Assembly (NCBI GenBank): GCA_035527535.1
Contig: DATLAK010000191.1
Location: forward strand, 1-36,785
DNA: 36,785 bases
Origin: Armatimonadota bacterium
Lineage (GTDB): Bacteria > Armatimonadota > Hebobacteria > GCA-020354555 > CP070648
Direction of reading: 5' to 3'
The translations under genes were made by a program, and so were the position numbers. Below, in pieces: positions 23,811 through 32,079 of the stretch. The notes below the pieces were generated by a model. The model made no database searches and was not told the origin of the DNA. It saw only the letters and a program-made list of their open reading frames with translations. The first letter of the stretch is position 1; each line of letters begins with the position of its first letter.

Positions 23811-24773
23811 TCACATCATGCGCGCGGCGTAGATCAGGTCCACCAGCTCCATCGTGCGCACGGCGTCGCCGAAGTGCGTTTCCGGCAGGCGCCCCTGCCG
23901 GATGCAGTCAATGAAGTGGCGGTTCTCGGCGAAGAAGCCCAGCCGCTTATGGGGCTCGTCGCTGCCGGCCAGATCGCGGCTCCAGATCTCCTCGCCGACG
24001 GCCTCGTTGTCCTGGTAGATGACGGCGCGCTCGTCGGTATCTACGAAGGCGGAGATGCCGGTGGCGTGCATCTCCAGGGTGTGCACCCGCTTGCCCACCG
24101 CCCAGTTGGTGAGCAGCGCGCCGGCGGCCCCGCTCTCGAAGCTCAGCAGCGCGTTGAAGCTGTTATCGAAGTCCGACTCCAGCGCGCGGATGTCGCTCGC
24201 CGCGCAGACCACCTCGCCCCCCATCCAGCGCAGCGCATCCACCGCGTGGATGGCGTCGCAGGTCAGCACGTCAATCGCCCCCCCGTAGTAAGGGGCACCG
24301 CCCAACTGGTTCTTATAGAAGGTCGCCACGCATTGAGTTATCGGCCCGCGCTGCTGCACCCGTTCCTTGGCCGCGCGCGCAGCCGGGATGAAGCGCCGGT
24401 TGAAGGCGACCATGGTCAGCGACCCGCTGCGTTCGGCGGCGCGCGCCAGGCCGCGCGCCTGCACGGAGGTCACCCCCGGCGGCTTCTCGATGAAGACGTT
24501 GAGCTTGCGCTCCAGGCAGTGGATCGCCAGATCGAAAAGCTGATGGGGCGGCATCAGAATGTAAACCGCGTCGGGGGCGGTCTGCTCGATCAGCGTGCGG
24601 TAGTCCTGGCTGCGAACCTCGATGCCGAAGCGGTCGCCGGTATCCTGCAGGCGCGCGCGGTCGAGGTCGCACAGACCGGCCAACTCCACGTCCTCCATCT
24701 CCGCCAGCGACGGGTAATGCACGCTCTGGGCCATCGCTCCCGCGCCGATCAGCGCCAGCCGCACCTTTTCCAT
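23811..24773 (-). CDS. Gfo/Idh/MocA family oxidoreductase
   Basis: 320 residues from ATG at 24773, with AAAGGAG 8 nt upstream; the longer frame to 24911 has no ribosome binding site and shadow-like composition. The N-terminal Rossmann fold has ALIGAGAMAQ (GxGxxA) and an acidic switch at CDLDRA. The catalytic Lys is in EKP (96-98). The C-terminal domain has AIHAVDALRWMGG with His176 and Asp179. The family oxidises or reduces sugars and inositols with NAD(P). The FGGY kinase gene lies 95 nt upstream on the same strand, so the two may work on the same sugar. Confidence 0.9.
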   Translation of the reverse strand: MEKVRLALIGAGAMAQSVHYPSLAEMEDVELAGLCDLDRARLQDTGDRFGIEVRSQDYRTLIEQTAPDAVYILMPPHQLFDLAIHCLERKLNVFIEKPPGVTSVQARGLARAAERSGSLTMVAFNRRFIPAARAAKERVQQRGPITQCVATFYKNQLGGAPYYGGAIDVLTCDAIHAVDALRWMGGEVVCAASDIRALESDFDNSFNALLSFESGAAGALLTNWAVGKRVHTLEMHATGISAFVDTDERAVIYQDNEAVGEEIWSRDLAGSDEPHKRLGFFAENRHFIDCIRQGRLPETHFGDAVRTMELVDLIYAARMM

Positions 24774-24868
24774 CTCACCGTCTCCTTTCGGCTTCAGCCC
24801 GGCGCCGCCGCCCGCGGCCGGCGCGGAGAATCCCGATTCGCGCTCGCGGGCGAGCGCGCCTGACCCGC

Positions 24869-26377
24869 CTACAGGCGGTGGACGATGTCGCGCAAGGCGG
24901 GGTAGAGACACCGGTAGATGTCATAGCGCTCGTCGTAGCGCGCGGCCATCTCGGGATCGGGCTCGTAGGTGCGGGTGACATGCACCGTGCGCCCCACCGC
25001 CTCGTTGAGGGAGGAGTATTCCCCGACCGCGGTTCCCGCCAGCAGCGCCGCGCCCAGGCACGCGGCCTCGGACACCGACAGCGCTGACACCGGGCGGTCA
25101 AAGATGTCGGCCTTGAGCTGGAGCCAGGTCGGCGACTGGGCGCCGCCGCCGATGGCGCGCAGGCGCTCGACCGCGACCCCCGCCCGCCCCAGGTGCTCGA
25201 GGTTGAGGCGCATCTCGAAGGTCACCCCCTCCAGCAGCCCCTTGATGATGTCGCCCTTGCCGGTCGCCAGCGTCAGCCCCAGCAGCGCCCCCTTGGCGTA
25301 GGGATCGAGCCACGGTGTGCCGGTGACGGTGAAATGCGGCAGCACCATCACCGGCGACGGCCCGGCGGTCGCCAGCCCGATCATCATCTCGTACACCTCC
25401 ATCCCCGCCGCCTCGGCGTCCTCGCGTTCCTGCTTGCCCAGGGTGTCGCGGTACCAGCGCAGCAGCGATCCGCCGGTGAAGTTGAAGGCGAGGGTGACGT
25501 ACATGCCGGGGACGACGTGATGGTAGCAGGAGTAGTTCGATTCGAGCATGGCGTCGCTCAGGTTGAGCTCGGCAAAGGCGGGGGTGATGCACTCGACGGT
25601 GCCGGTGGCGTCCATGGCGACGTGGGGGGCGACGATGCCCGCGCCCAGCGCCCCGCAGGGCTGGTCGTGGCCGCCGGTGACGATCGCCACCGCGCGCGGC
25701 AGGCCCAGTTCCTGCGCCACCTCGTCGCGCACGCGCCCGACGATGGTGCCGCTGGGAGCGACGGTGGCCAGGCGTTCGGCCTCCACGCCGGCCCGCGACA
25801 GTAGGTCCGCCGACCAGCGCTCGGCGCGCACGTCGAAGGCCATGGTGCGCCCGGCGAGCGAGTAGTCAATCGCCGGCTCGCCCCCCAGGCGGTAGAGGGT
25901 GAGGTCCTCGTAGCACAGGAACTTCCAGGCCTGCGCGAAAACCTGGGGGTCGTTGTCACGCCACCACATGAGCTTGTTGACGGTGTACATGGGATGCAGC
26001 GGCTGGCCGGTGATGGCGAAGAGCGCGCGCCGGCCCAACTGGCGCTCCCACCATTCGCTCTGGGCGGTGGTGCGGTTGTCGAAGCTGACGATACTGGGGG
26101 CCAACGCCTGCCCGTCGCGGCCGATGGCGGTCACCCCTTCGCCCTGGGAGGAGACGGCGAGGGCCTTCACCGGGTCGCGCGCGCCCGCCCGCGCCACCGC
26201 CTCGCGCACAGCCTCTTTGGTCGCCCCCCACACCGCGTCCGAGTCCATCTCGACCCAGCCGGGCTGCGGGAAGATATGGGGGTACTCGCGGTAGCCCTGC
26301 CCCAGCACCTTGCCGTCGAGATCGAATACGATTGCCTTGCACCCGGTGGTGCCCACATCAATGCCAAGCAGGCTCAT
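24869..26377 (-). CDS. FGGY-family carbohydrate kinase (xylulokinase-like)
   Basis: 502 residues, normal for xylulo-, glucono- and related kinases. The N-terminal phosphate-1 motif GIDVGTTGCKAIVFDLDG, the PGWVEMD block, SFDNRTTAQSEWW, the phosphate-2 region GGHDQPCGALGAG with DATGTVE, and the adenosine/connect region GGGAQSPTWLQLKADIFDRPV are present. It phosphorylates a sugar or sugar acid with ATP in the cytoplasm; the substrate is not decided by motifs. ATG at 26377 is used since GGAGG lies 6 nt upstream; a TTG five codons earlier overlaps that site. It shares a leftward cluster with a Gfo/Idh/MocA oxidoreductase and diverges from the DapA-like gene. Confidence 0.9.
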   Translation of the reverse strand: MSLLGIDVGTTGCKAIVFDLDGKVLGQGYREYPHIFPQPGWVEMDSDAVWGATKEAVREAVARAGARDPVKALAVSSQGEGVTAIGRDGQALAPSIVSFDNRTTAQSEWWERQLGRRALFAITGQPLHPMYTVNKLMWWRDNDPQVFAQAWKFLCYEDLTLYRLGGEPAIDYSLAGRTMAFDVRAERWSADLLSRAGVEAERLATVAPSGTIVGRVRDEVAQELGLPRAVAIVTGGHDQPCGALGAGIVAPHVAMDATGTVECITPAFAELNLSDAMLESNYSCYHHVVPGMYVTLAFNFTGGSLLRWYRDTLGKQEREDAEAAGMEVYEMMIGLATAGPSPVMVLPHFTVTGTPWLDPYAKGALLGLTLATGKGDIIKGLLEGVTFEMRLNLEHLGRAGVAVERLRAIGGGAQSPTWLQLKADIFDRPVSALSVSEAACLGAALLAGTAVGEYSSLNEAVGRTVHVTRTYEPDPEMAARYDERYDIYRCLYPALRDIVHRL

Positions 26378-26644
26378 GCCGCACCTCCGCAATGGGGCGA
26401 CTGTGCCACGTCGCCGGGCGCTGCGCCCGCGCCATGGAGCCTGGCCGCCTCGGCCGGGATGTCACGGGCGGGGGCGCCCATGCTCCGATCATCCGCGCCC
26501 CGCAGCCCCTGGGGGTGATGTTTTCGACAGGGGAGGCGGGAGCCCTGCGCGGCTGACGCGCCATGCGCCGGCAGGGCAGCGGCCACTGACGGCGAAGACA
26601 AACCAACGAATACCCATTTCACTGCTGCCAAGGAGTGCAAGATC
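26378..26644. other. Divergent intergenic region between the kinase and DapA-like genes
   Basis: This 267-bp gap separates two diverging sugar genes and must hold both promoters. It has many GC-rich words but no convincing sigma-70 match, terminator or conserved hairpin family copy. No gene is supported. Confidence 0.35.
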
Positions 26645-27553
26645 ATGCCCAGATTCAGCGACACCGTCGGCCGCCTGCTGCTGCCCCTGATCACCCCCTT
26701 TATGCACGATGACACCGTGGATCACGACCGCGTCGGCGAATTGGCGAACTACGTGCTCGACCGCGAGTACGGCGACGCCCTCATCGTCAGCGGCACCACC
26801 GGCGAGTTCTACGCCCTGACCCTGGAGGAGCGCGTCGCCCTCTTGCGGGCGGTCAAGGAGGCGGTCGGCAACCGCGCCCCGCTCATCGCCGGCACCGGCG
26901 CCGCCTGCACCAAACATGCTATCGCGCTCACCAAGGCTGCCGCCGACATCGGCTACGACGCGGTGATGGTGGTCACGCCCTTCTACTCCAAGCCCACCCA
27001 GGAGGGGATGCGCCTGCACTTCGAGCAAGTCGCCGCCGCCACTGACCGCCCGCTCATGCTCTACAACATCCCCCTTTTCAGCGGCGTCAACCTCGAGCCG
27101 CCGACGGTGGCGGCGCTGGCCAAGCTCCCCAATATCGTCGCCATCAAGGAGGAGGCCGGCGTCAACCCCACGCAGACCTCCGACTTCATCCTGGGCACGC
27201 CGGATGATTTCGAGGTCTATTGCGGCGACGACACCATGCTGCTGCAGGTGCTGTCCCAGGGCGGGGTGGGGACGGTCAGCGGCGGCTCGCATGTTATCGG
27301 CGACCTCATGCGCGCCGCGATGGACGCCTTTCTGGCCGGCGACAACGCCAGGGCGACGGAGCTGCACCTGAAGATGTATCCGTTTTTCAAGGCCCTGCTG
27401 GGCGCCGGGCGGGTCAACGGGACTCCGCTGGTACGCGAGGCGCTGGCGTTGACCTGGCAGCCGGTGGGGCCGCCGCGGATGCCGCAGTTGCCCGCCTCCG
27501 AGGCCGAGCGCGAGGCCCTGGTGCGGGTGCTGTCCGAGCTGGGGAAGCTGTAG
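26645..27553 (+). CDS. DapA/NAL-family aldolase (dihydrodipicolinate synthase-like)
   Basis: 302 residues, one TIM barrel. The pyruvate/aldehyde site GTTGE lies at 50-54, the active-site Tyr at 140 (LYNIP) and the Schiff-base Lys at 168 (AIKEEAG). The family condenses or cleaves pyruvate with an aldehyde; members include DapA and 2-keto-3-deoxy sugar acid aldolases and dehydratases. The presence of a kinase and oxidoreductases nearby favours a sugar-acid role over lysine synthesis, but this is inference. The start is ATG at 26645 with AAGGAG 10 nt upstream. An oxidoreductase follows after 32 nt on the same strand. Confidence 0.9.
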   Translation: MPRFSDTVGRLLLPLITPFMHDDTVDHDRVGELANYVLDREYGDALIVSGTTGEFYALTLEERVALLRAVKEAVGNRAPLIAGTGAACTKHAIALTKAAADIGYDAVMVVTPFYSKPTQEGMRLHFEQVAAATDRPLMLYNIPLFSGVNLEPPTVAALAKLPNIVAIKEEAGVNPTQTSDFILGTPDDFEVYCGDDTMLLQVLSQGGVGTVSGGSHVIGDLMRAAMDAFLAGDNARATELHLKMYPFFKALLGAGRVNGTPLVREALALTWQPVGPPRMPQLPASEAEREALVRVLSELGKL

Positions 27554-27585
27554 GCAGGCGACGAGACGAATGAGGAGGCGCGGAC

Positions 27586-28605
27586 ATGAAGGAGCTGGGT
27601 TGCGCGGTGCACGGCGCCGGCTGGGTCAGCGGCGAGCACATACGGGCCTACGCCCATAACCCCCACTGCCGGGTGGTGGCGATCTCCAGCCGCACCGAGC
27701 AAAGCGCGCGCGCGCGCATGGCCGAGTGCGGTTTGGATTGCAGGCTCTACACCGACTACGACCGGCTGCTTGCCGACCCGCAGGTGGACTGCATCTCCAT
27801 CTGCACCCCCAACCAGCTCCACGCGCAGGAGACGATCAAGGCCGCGCGCGCCGGCAAGCACATCGTCATCGAGAAGCCGGTGGCGCTCAACCTGGCCGAC
27901 CTGCGCGCGATGCGGCAAGCGGTAAGCGACGCCGGCGTCAAGACGGTGGTGAGCTTCGTCTTGCGCTGGAACCCCTTGTTCGACATCATCAAGTCCTTGC
28001 TGGCGCGGCGCGCCATCGGCGATCTCTACTACGCGGAGGTGGACTACTGGCACGGGATCGGCCCGTGGTACAAGCAGTACGAGTGGGTCACCAAACAGGC
28101 CCTGGGCGGCAGCTCCTTCCTGGCGGCAGGGTGCCACGCGGTGGACGCCATCCGCTACTTGGTTGGCGCCGAGATCACCGAGGTGCGCGCGTTCGAGAGC
28201 GGGCCGGCCTTCGGCTATGAGTACTCGCCGACGATCGTCGGCATCGTCAAGTTCGACAACGGCGTCATCGGCAAGCTCTCCTCGTGCGTGCAGGCGCGCA
28301 TGCCCTACAGCTTCAACCTGGACCTGCTGGGCAAGGAGGGCGCCATCCGCAATAACCGCCTCTACTCGGTGACGATGCTGCCGGGGCAGAAGGAGTTCGC
28401 GACCATCCCCACCATCCTGCCCGACAGCGGCGATGTCACCCACCATCCCTTCCAGGGGGAGATAGACCACTTCGTGGACTGCATCCTCAACGACGTCGAA
28501 TCACATGTCAACCTCGACGACGCGGTGCGGACCCACGAGGTGTGCTTCGCGCTCGACGAGTCGGCGGCCGCCGGGGGAGAGAAGGTGACCTTGCCCTACG
28601 CGTAG
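27586..28605 (+). CDS. Gfo/Idh/MocA family oxidoreductase
   Basis: 339 residues. The Rossmann motif is GAGWVSGEH at the N-terminus, catalytic EKP lies at 96-98, and GCHAVDAIRYL gives His184 and Asp187. It probably oxidises or reduces a sugar or sugar acid with NAD(P). It starts at ATG 27586 after GAGGAGG, 32 nt behind the DapA-like gene, so the two form an operon. Sequence is about as similar to the 23811 gene as family members usually are, not a recent duplicate. A CCGGCC/GGCCGG hairpin lies just after its stop (28623-28637). Confidence 0.9.
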   Translation: MKELGCAVHGAGWVSGEHIRAYAHNPHCRVVAISSRTEQSARARMAECGLDCRLYTDYDRLLADPQVDCISICTPNQLHAQETIKAARAGKHIVIEKPVALNLADLRAMRQAVSDAGVKTVVSFVLRWNPLFDIIKSLLARRAIGDLYYAEVDYWHGIGPWYKQYEWVTKQALGGSSFLAAGCHAVDAIRYLVGAEITEVRAFESGPAFGYEYSPTIVGIVKFDNGVIGKLSSCVQARMPYSFNLDLLGKEGAIRNNRLYSVTMLPGQKEFATIPTILPDSGDVTHHPFQGEIDHFVDCILNDVESHVNLDDAVRTHEVCFALDESAAAGGEKVTLPYA

Positions 28606-28670
28606 CCCGCATTATTCCTAACCCGGCCTTTGGCCGGAACCAATAGAGATTGTCCCTACAAACAGAAGCC

Positions 28671-28807
28671 AACCACAGATGCACACAGATGGACACGCGG
28701 CTAGGCCCGATGAATCGGACCGCCGTGGCGGCTGTAGAGCCTAGCCAGATGGCGGATCTGATCATCCCTCCAGTCCGGTCTGCGTTCATCGGCGTTCATC
28801 CGTGGTT
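28671..28807. repeat. AACCACAGATG-armed element with an embedded CTAG hairpin unit
   Basis: The gap 28606-29177 has no gene and is almost wholly repeats. AACCACAGATGCACACAGATGG (28671-28692) and the reverse of CGTTCATCGGCGTTCATCC (28783-28801, ending GTGGTT) form imperfect inverted arms. Between them, 28699-28746 is a GGCTAGG...CCTAGCC unit with CCGA-TGAA-TCGG and CCGCC-GT-GGCGG hairpins. One repeat family is nested inside the other. Confidence 0.65.
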
Positions 28808-28836
28808 CACCTCCTGGAAGAATCTTCTATACAAGT

Positions 28837-28883
28837 GGCTAGGGCCGACGAGTCGGCCCGCCACGGCGGCCAACGGCCTAGCC
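28837..28883. repeat. CTAG hairpin repeat, second copy
   Basis: GGCTAG opens the unit and CCTAGCC closes it. Inside are GGGCCGA-CGAG-TCGGCCC and CCGCC-AC-GGCGG. The first arm differs from that at 28699-28746 but is fully complementary to its partner. Confidence 0.7.
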
Positions 28884-28938
28884 CGCTGTTCGGCATTTCA
28901 GCGGTAAGGGAATGAAGAGGGCAAGGTGACCGCATACT

Positions 28939-29052
28939 GTCATTCCGAGCCCCTCGACTTCGCTCAGAGCCTGCCCCGAGCCAAACGAGGGGATAAACTC
29001 CGCGAGGAATCTGCTATGCGGAGGCGAGATTCTTCACTGCGTTCAGAATGAC
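28939..29052. repeat. GTCATTCCGAG palindromic repeat
   Basis: GTCATTCCGAG (28939-28949) and TTCAGAATGAC (29042-29052) close an inverted repeat with GAATCT/GAGATTC inside. It is the same family as 5473-5735 and 6134-6284, far from any nuclease gene. Confidence 0.75.
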
Positions 29053-29177
29053 ATGAATAATGCGGCGTAGGGTCGGGCCCGGGGCCGCAGCGGGCGCGCG
29101 GATCGGCGTGGGCGACGGCGCCCCTCCCCGGTCCGGGGACGGACGCCGTCGCCCGATTGATTGCAGCTTGCTCGAGG

Positions 29178-29558
29178 CTACCCCGAAGTGCTGAGGTCCG
29201 CGCTGAGGAACTGCCCCACGGCCGCCCGCAGTCGGTCGAGCTCCCTGGTCGCCCGCTCGGGATGCCAGGCCCAGCAGTCCTCGCAGATGTCGAAGCCCAG
29301 ACGGAGACTGGCGCAGAGATCGTAGGCGCGCCGCCGCAAGCGCTCGGACTCGACCACCGCGCGGGCGTGCGCGGCCGCCTCGCGGCGCTCCTGGGTCGCG
29401 CCGGCGATCCACTCGATATCCAGCGCCAGGAGCACCACCGTAGCCAGCGCGGCGATGACGAGCGATAAGCGCCCGCCCGCGGCGTGGCCGCTAAGCTCGA
29501 CCCAGATGACGGTCGCCACCACGCTGTACGCCGCCAGATGCTCCATTATGCGCCGCAT
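29178..29558 (-). CDS. Small two-helix membrane protein, unknown function
   Basis: 126 residues from ATG at 29558, with GGAGG 9 nt upstream; the frame is open to 29738 but that part overlaps the divergent promoter region. Two transmembrane segments (AAYSVVATVIWVELSG and LSLVIAALATVVLLALDIEW) are followed by a Glu/Arg-rich helical region and a cysteine-containing stretch CASLRLGFDICEDCWAWHPE. Nothing enzymatic is recognised. It diverges from a response regulator 160 bp away, so it could be a partner or target of that regulator, but no kinase domain is present. Confidence 0.6.
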   Translation of the reverse strand: MRRIMEHLAAYSVVATVIWVELSGHAAGGRLSLVIAALATVVLLALDIEWIAGATQERREAAAHARAVVESERLRRRAYDLCASLRLGFDICEDCWAWHPERATRELDRLRAAVGQFLSADLSTSG

Positions 29559-29593
29559 CGTCCCGCACCTCCACAGAGCTTCGTCACAAGATG

Positions 29594-29622
29594 ATGGTAG
29601 CACTATTCGGGTCCACAACCAA
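29594..29622 (-). promoter_or_regulatory. Putative promoter of the 29178-29558 gene
   Basis: On the minus strand TTGGTT (29622-29617), 17 bp, TACCAT (29599-29594). Three to four matches to each consensus hexamer; the start would lie about 30 nt before the ATG. Confidence 0.35.
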
Positions 29623-29718
29623 TCCGCTTGTCGCCCTAGATCTTGGCGCCAAATGTGGAATACAACCAGCACGAAAGGGCTAAGACCTTCGAACAGCACA
29701 CCGACCGGGGAGGCAGCC

Positions 29719-30402
29719 ATGAGCAAGCAAGGCGACAAGCAGGCGCTGAAGCCGCGGCCAGTGCGGATCCTGATCGCCGATGACTACCACTTCTATCGCT
29801 ACGGTTTGCGCGTCTTCCTCGAGCAGCACGACGATCTCAGCGTGGTGGGGGAGGCGGGATCCTCGGAGGAAGCGCTGGCCGCGGTCGAGGGCCTCAAGCC
29901 CGACATCATCCTGCTCGACCTCGATTTGCCGCCGGAGGGCGGCCTGCACGTCCTGCGCGAGACCAACGCCCGCGCCCCTGAAACCAGGGTCATCGTCCTC
30001 ACCGGTCTCGATGACGAGGTCTGCCTCGCCGACGCCATCGAAAGCGGCGCCTCGGGCTACGTCCTCAAGGATGCCGACCCCCCGCTCATCCTGAGCGCCG
30101 TGCGCAGCGTGGGCAAAGGCGGCACCTGGCTCCAGCGTGAGATGACAGGCAAGCTGTTCGAGGAGTTCACCCGCCTCGCCCGCACCCGCCGCGAGGCTCC
30201 CGACCGCCTGCTGACCACGCGCGAGGTCGAGGTGCTGTCCCTGCTCGCCCAGGGCAACCGCAACGCCGAGATCGCCGACAAGCTCTTCATCAGCGAACGC
30301 ACAGTCAAGGTGCACATCACCAACCTGTTCCGCAAGCTCGGCCTCAGCGACCGCGTGCAGGCCACCCGCTACGCCATCCGCCACCGCCTGGTGCGCGCAT
30401 GA
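29719..30402 (+). CDS. NarL/LuxR-family response regulator
   Basis: 227 residues. The receiver domain has VRILIADDYHFYRYGL (acidic pair Asp21/Asp22), phosphoacceptor Asp67 in IILLDLDLP, Thr95 and Lys117 in GYVLKDAD. A LuxR-type HTH fills about 160-220 (LTTREVEVLSLLAQGNRNAEIADKLFISERTVKVHITNLF). Phosphorylation by a histidine kinase would enable DNA binding; no kinase is in this window. The start is ATG at 29719, with GGAGG 5 nt upstream; the frame is open much further but without a site. The amidohydrolase gene follows 98 nt downstream on the same strand. Confidence 0.93.
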   Translation: MSKQGDKQALKPRPVRILIADDYHFYRYGLRVFLEQHDDLSVVGEAGSSEEALAAVEGLKPDIILLDLDLPPEGGLHVLRETNARAPETRVIVLTGLDDEVCLADAIESGASGYVLKDADPPLILSAVRSVGKGGTWLQREMTGKLFEEFTRLARTRREAPDRLLTTREVEVLSLLAQGNRNAEIADKLFISERTVKVHITNLFRKLGLSDRVQATRYAIRHRLVRA

Positions 30403-30500
30403 GGCCGCCCGCGCCCGCGGCCTCCTTTGCGCAGGAATAGGACCGCTCCTCGTCGTAGGTACAGACCGAGCGCCGATCGCGGCGTGAGAGAGGCATCACC

Positions 30501-31742
30501 ATGAGGCTTCCCGACACCGCACAAGCGCTGGTGCGGACCTTCGCCGAGTTCGAGATCATTGACGCGCACGAGCACCTGCCGCCTGAGGACGTGCGCACCA
30601 ACCAGCGGGTGGATGCGCTGACGCTGTTCTCCCAGTACACCCGCACCGACCTCATCACTTCCGGCATGGCGCCCCAGGATTACGAGGCGATGCTCAACCC
30701 CGAGCTGCCCCTCGATCACCGCTGGGGACTGCTGCGTCCCTATCTGGAGCACATCCGCCACGGCTCCTACGCGCGGCCGGCCTTCATCGCCGCCCAAGAG
30801 TTCTACGGCTTCGATGACATCAACGACGACACTTACCGCCCGCTATCGGAGGCGATGCAGCGGCAGAATACCCCGGGCATCTACCACCGCATGCTCCGCG
30901 ACAAGTGCCGGATTCGCTATGCGCTGACCCAGAACCCGGCCAGCGTTCGCGCCGACGACTTGCTGCTGCCGGTGATGCGCAGTGATCCTCTCTCAACGGC
31001 GAGGACCTGGGAGGAACTCGCCGTGTGCGGCCGCGACCTGGGCGAGTCCGTGGCGACCCTGGACGATTACCTGCTGGTGGTCGAGAAGGCCGTCGCACGC
31101 TGGCAGGACAACGGGGCGGTCGGCATCAAGATCGTCTCGCAGCCCTACGGCGTGCCCGACCGGGCCGAGGCCACGGCGGCGTTCGAGAGCTTACGCCGCG
31201 ATGCCCACGCGCAGCTCCCGGTGATGAACCCGCTGCGCGATTACGTCACCGAGCACCTGCTGCAGGTGGCCGCGCGGCGGGACCTCACGGTCGCCGCGCA
31301 CGCCGGCATGTGGGGCGATTTCCGCGAGATGGCGGTGCAGCACTTGATCCCCATCTTCGTGCGCAATCCGCAGACGCGCTTCGATCTCTACCACATGGGC
31401 ATGCCGGAGGTGCGCACCACCGGCGTCATCGCCAAGAACTTCCCCCACGTCTGGCTCAACCTGTGCTGGAGCCACATCATCTCGCCGGTGATGGCGCGCT
31501 CGGCGCTGGACGAGTACATGGACCTGGTGCCGGTCAACAAGCTCACCGCGTTCGGCGGCGACTACGTCACGCCGGTGGAGAAGGTGTACGGACACCTGGT
31601 GATGGCGCGGGAGAACATTGCGATGGTGCTGGGGCGCCGCGTGGACGCGGGGCTGATGACCGAGGCGCAGGCCATCGCCGTCGCCCGCAGGTGGTTCTTC
31701 GATAACCCGATGGAGCTCTACCGCCTGGCCGGCAACGCCTGA
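30501..31742 (+). CDS. Amidohydrolase-family protein (amidohydrolase_2-like)
   Basis: 413 residues. The N-terminal HxH metal motif is DAHEHLPP (His23, His25), a later VAAHAGMWGDF carries another His, and FGGDYVTP near the C-terminus carries a conserved Asp. This is the TIM-barrel amidohydrolase superfamily; the whole-protein layout suits amidohydrolase_2 or uronate-isomerase-type members. Many of these act on sugar acids or aromatic acids in the cytoplasm. The start is ATG at 30501 with an AGAGG site. Given the kinase, lyase and oxidoreductases around, a role with sugar acids is a reasonable guess, but the reaction is unknown. Confidence 0.8.
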   Translation: MRLPDTAQALVRTFAEFEIIDAHEHLPPEDVRTNQRVDALTLFSQYTRTDLITSGMAPQDYEAMLNPELPLDHRWGLLRPYLEHIRHGSYARPAFIAAQEFYGFDDINDDTYRPLSEAMQRQNTPGIYHRMLRDKCRIRYALTQNPASVRADDLLLPVMRSDPLSTARTWEELAVCGRDLGESVATLDDYLLVVEKAVARWQDNGAVGIKIVSQPYGVPDRAEATAAFESLRRDAHAQLPVMNPLRDYVTEHLLQVAARRDLTVAAHAGMWGDFREMAVQHLIPIFVRNPQTRFDLYHMGMPEVRTTGVIAKNFPHVWLNLCWSHIISPVMARSALDEYMDLVPVNKLTAFGGDYVTPVEKVYGHLVMARENIAMVLGRRVDAGLMTEAQAIAVARRWFFDNPMELYRLAGNA

Positions 31743-31828
31743 AGGCTGGCAGCACCCTCCAAGGCGCGCGCTGCTACGCCGTCAGCACCGACATGTACAT
31801 GTAAAGGCGCGGCCAACGGCCATCCCCG

Positions 31829-32077
31829 CGGTGCGCGAACGCGCCCGCGGACGACCCCAAGGTTCGCCGCCCGAACCTGACCCGGGCGCGCAAGCTGCTC
31901 GGCTACGCCCCCGGCGCGACCGCGCAGGAGGGCCTGACGCGCACCATCGAGCGGTTCGCGGCCCGCCTGGCCGGCACACCGCCCCGCAGTAACGCCCCGC
32001 AGGCCCACCACGGCGACACTGGCACCTGGTTTGCCGCACCTGACAGGTCAAACCATCGCCGGCGGCGAATATTCTAG
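31829..32077 (+). pseudogene. C-terminal remnant of an NAD-dependent epimerase / UDP-glucuronate decarboxylase-like gene
   Basis: One frame from about 31829 to TAG at 32075-32077 reads DDPKVRRPNLTRARKLLGYA, PGATAQEGLTRTIERFAARL. DDPKxRRPDxxRAxxxLGWxP followed by EGLxRTIxxF is the C-terminus of extended-SDR sugar-nucleotide epimerases and decarboxylases. The Rossmann domain and the catalytic YxxxK part are absent, so this is only a tail. The gap 31743-32079 otherwise holds no gene and no TPP riboswitch. Confidence 0.6.
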
Positions 32078-32079
32078 GG

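Noticed and set aside
31743-32079. Possible TPP riboswitch before thiE
   Set aside because: No CTGAGA or GATCTGGATAATGCC-like core was found.
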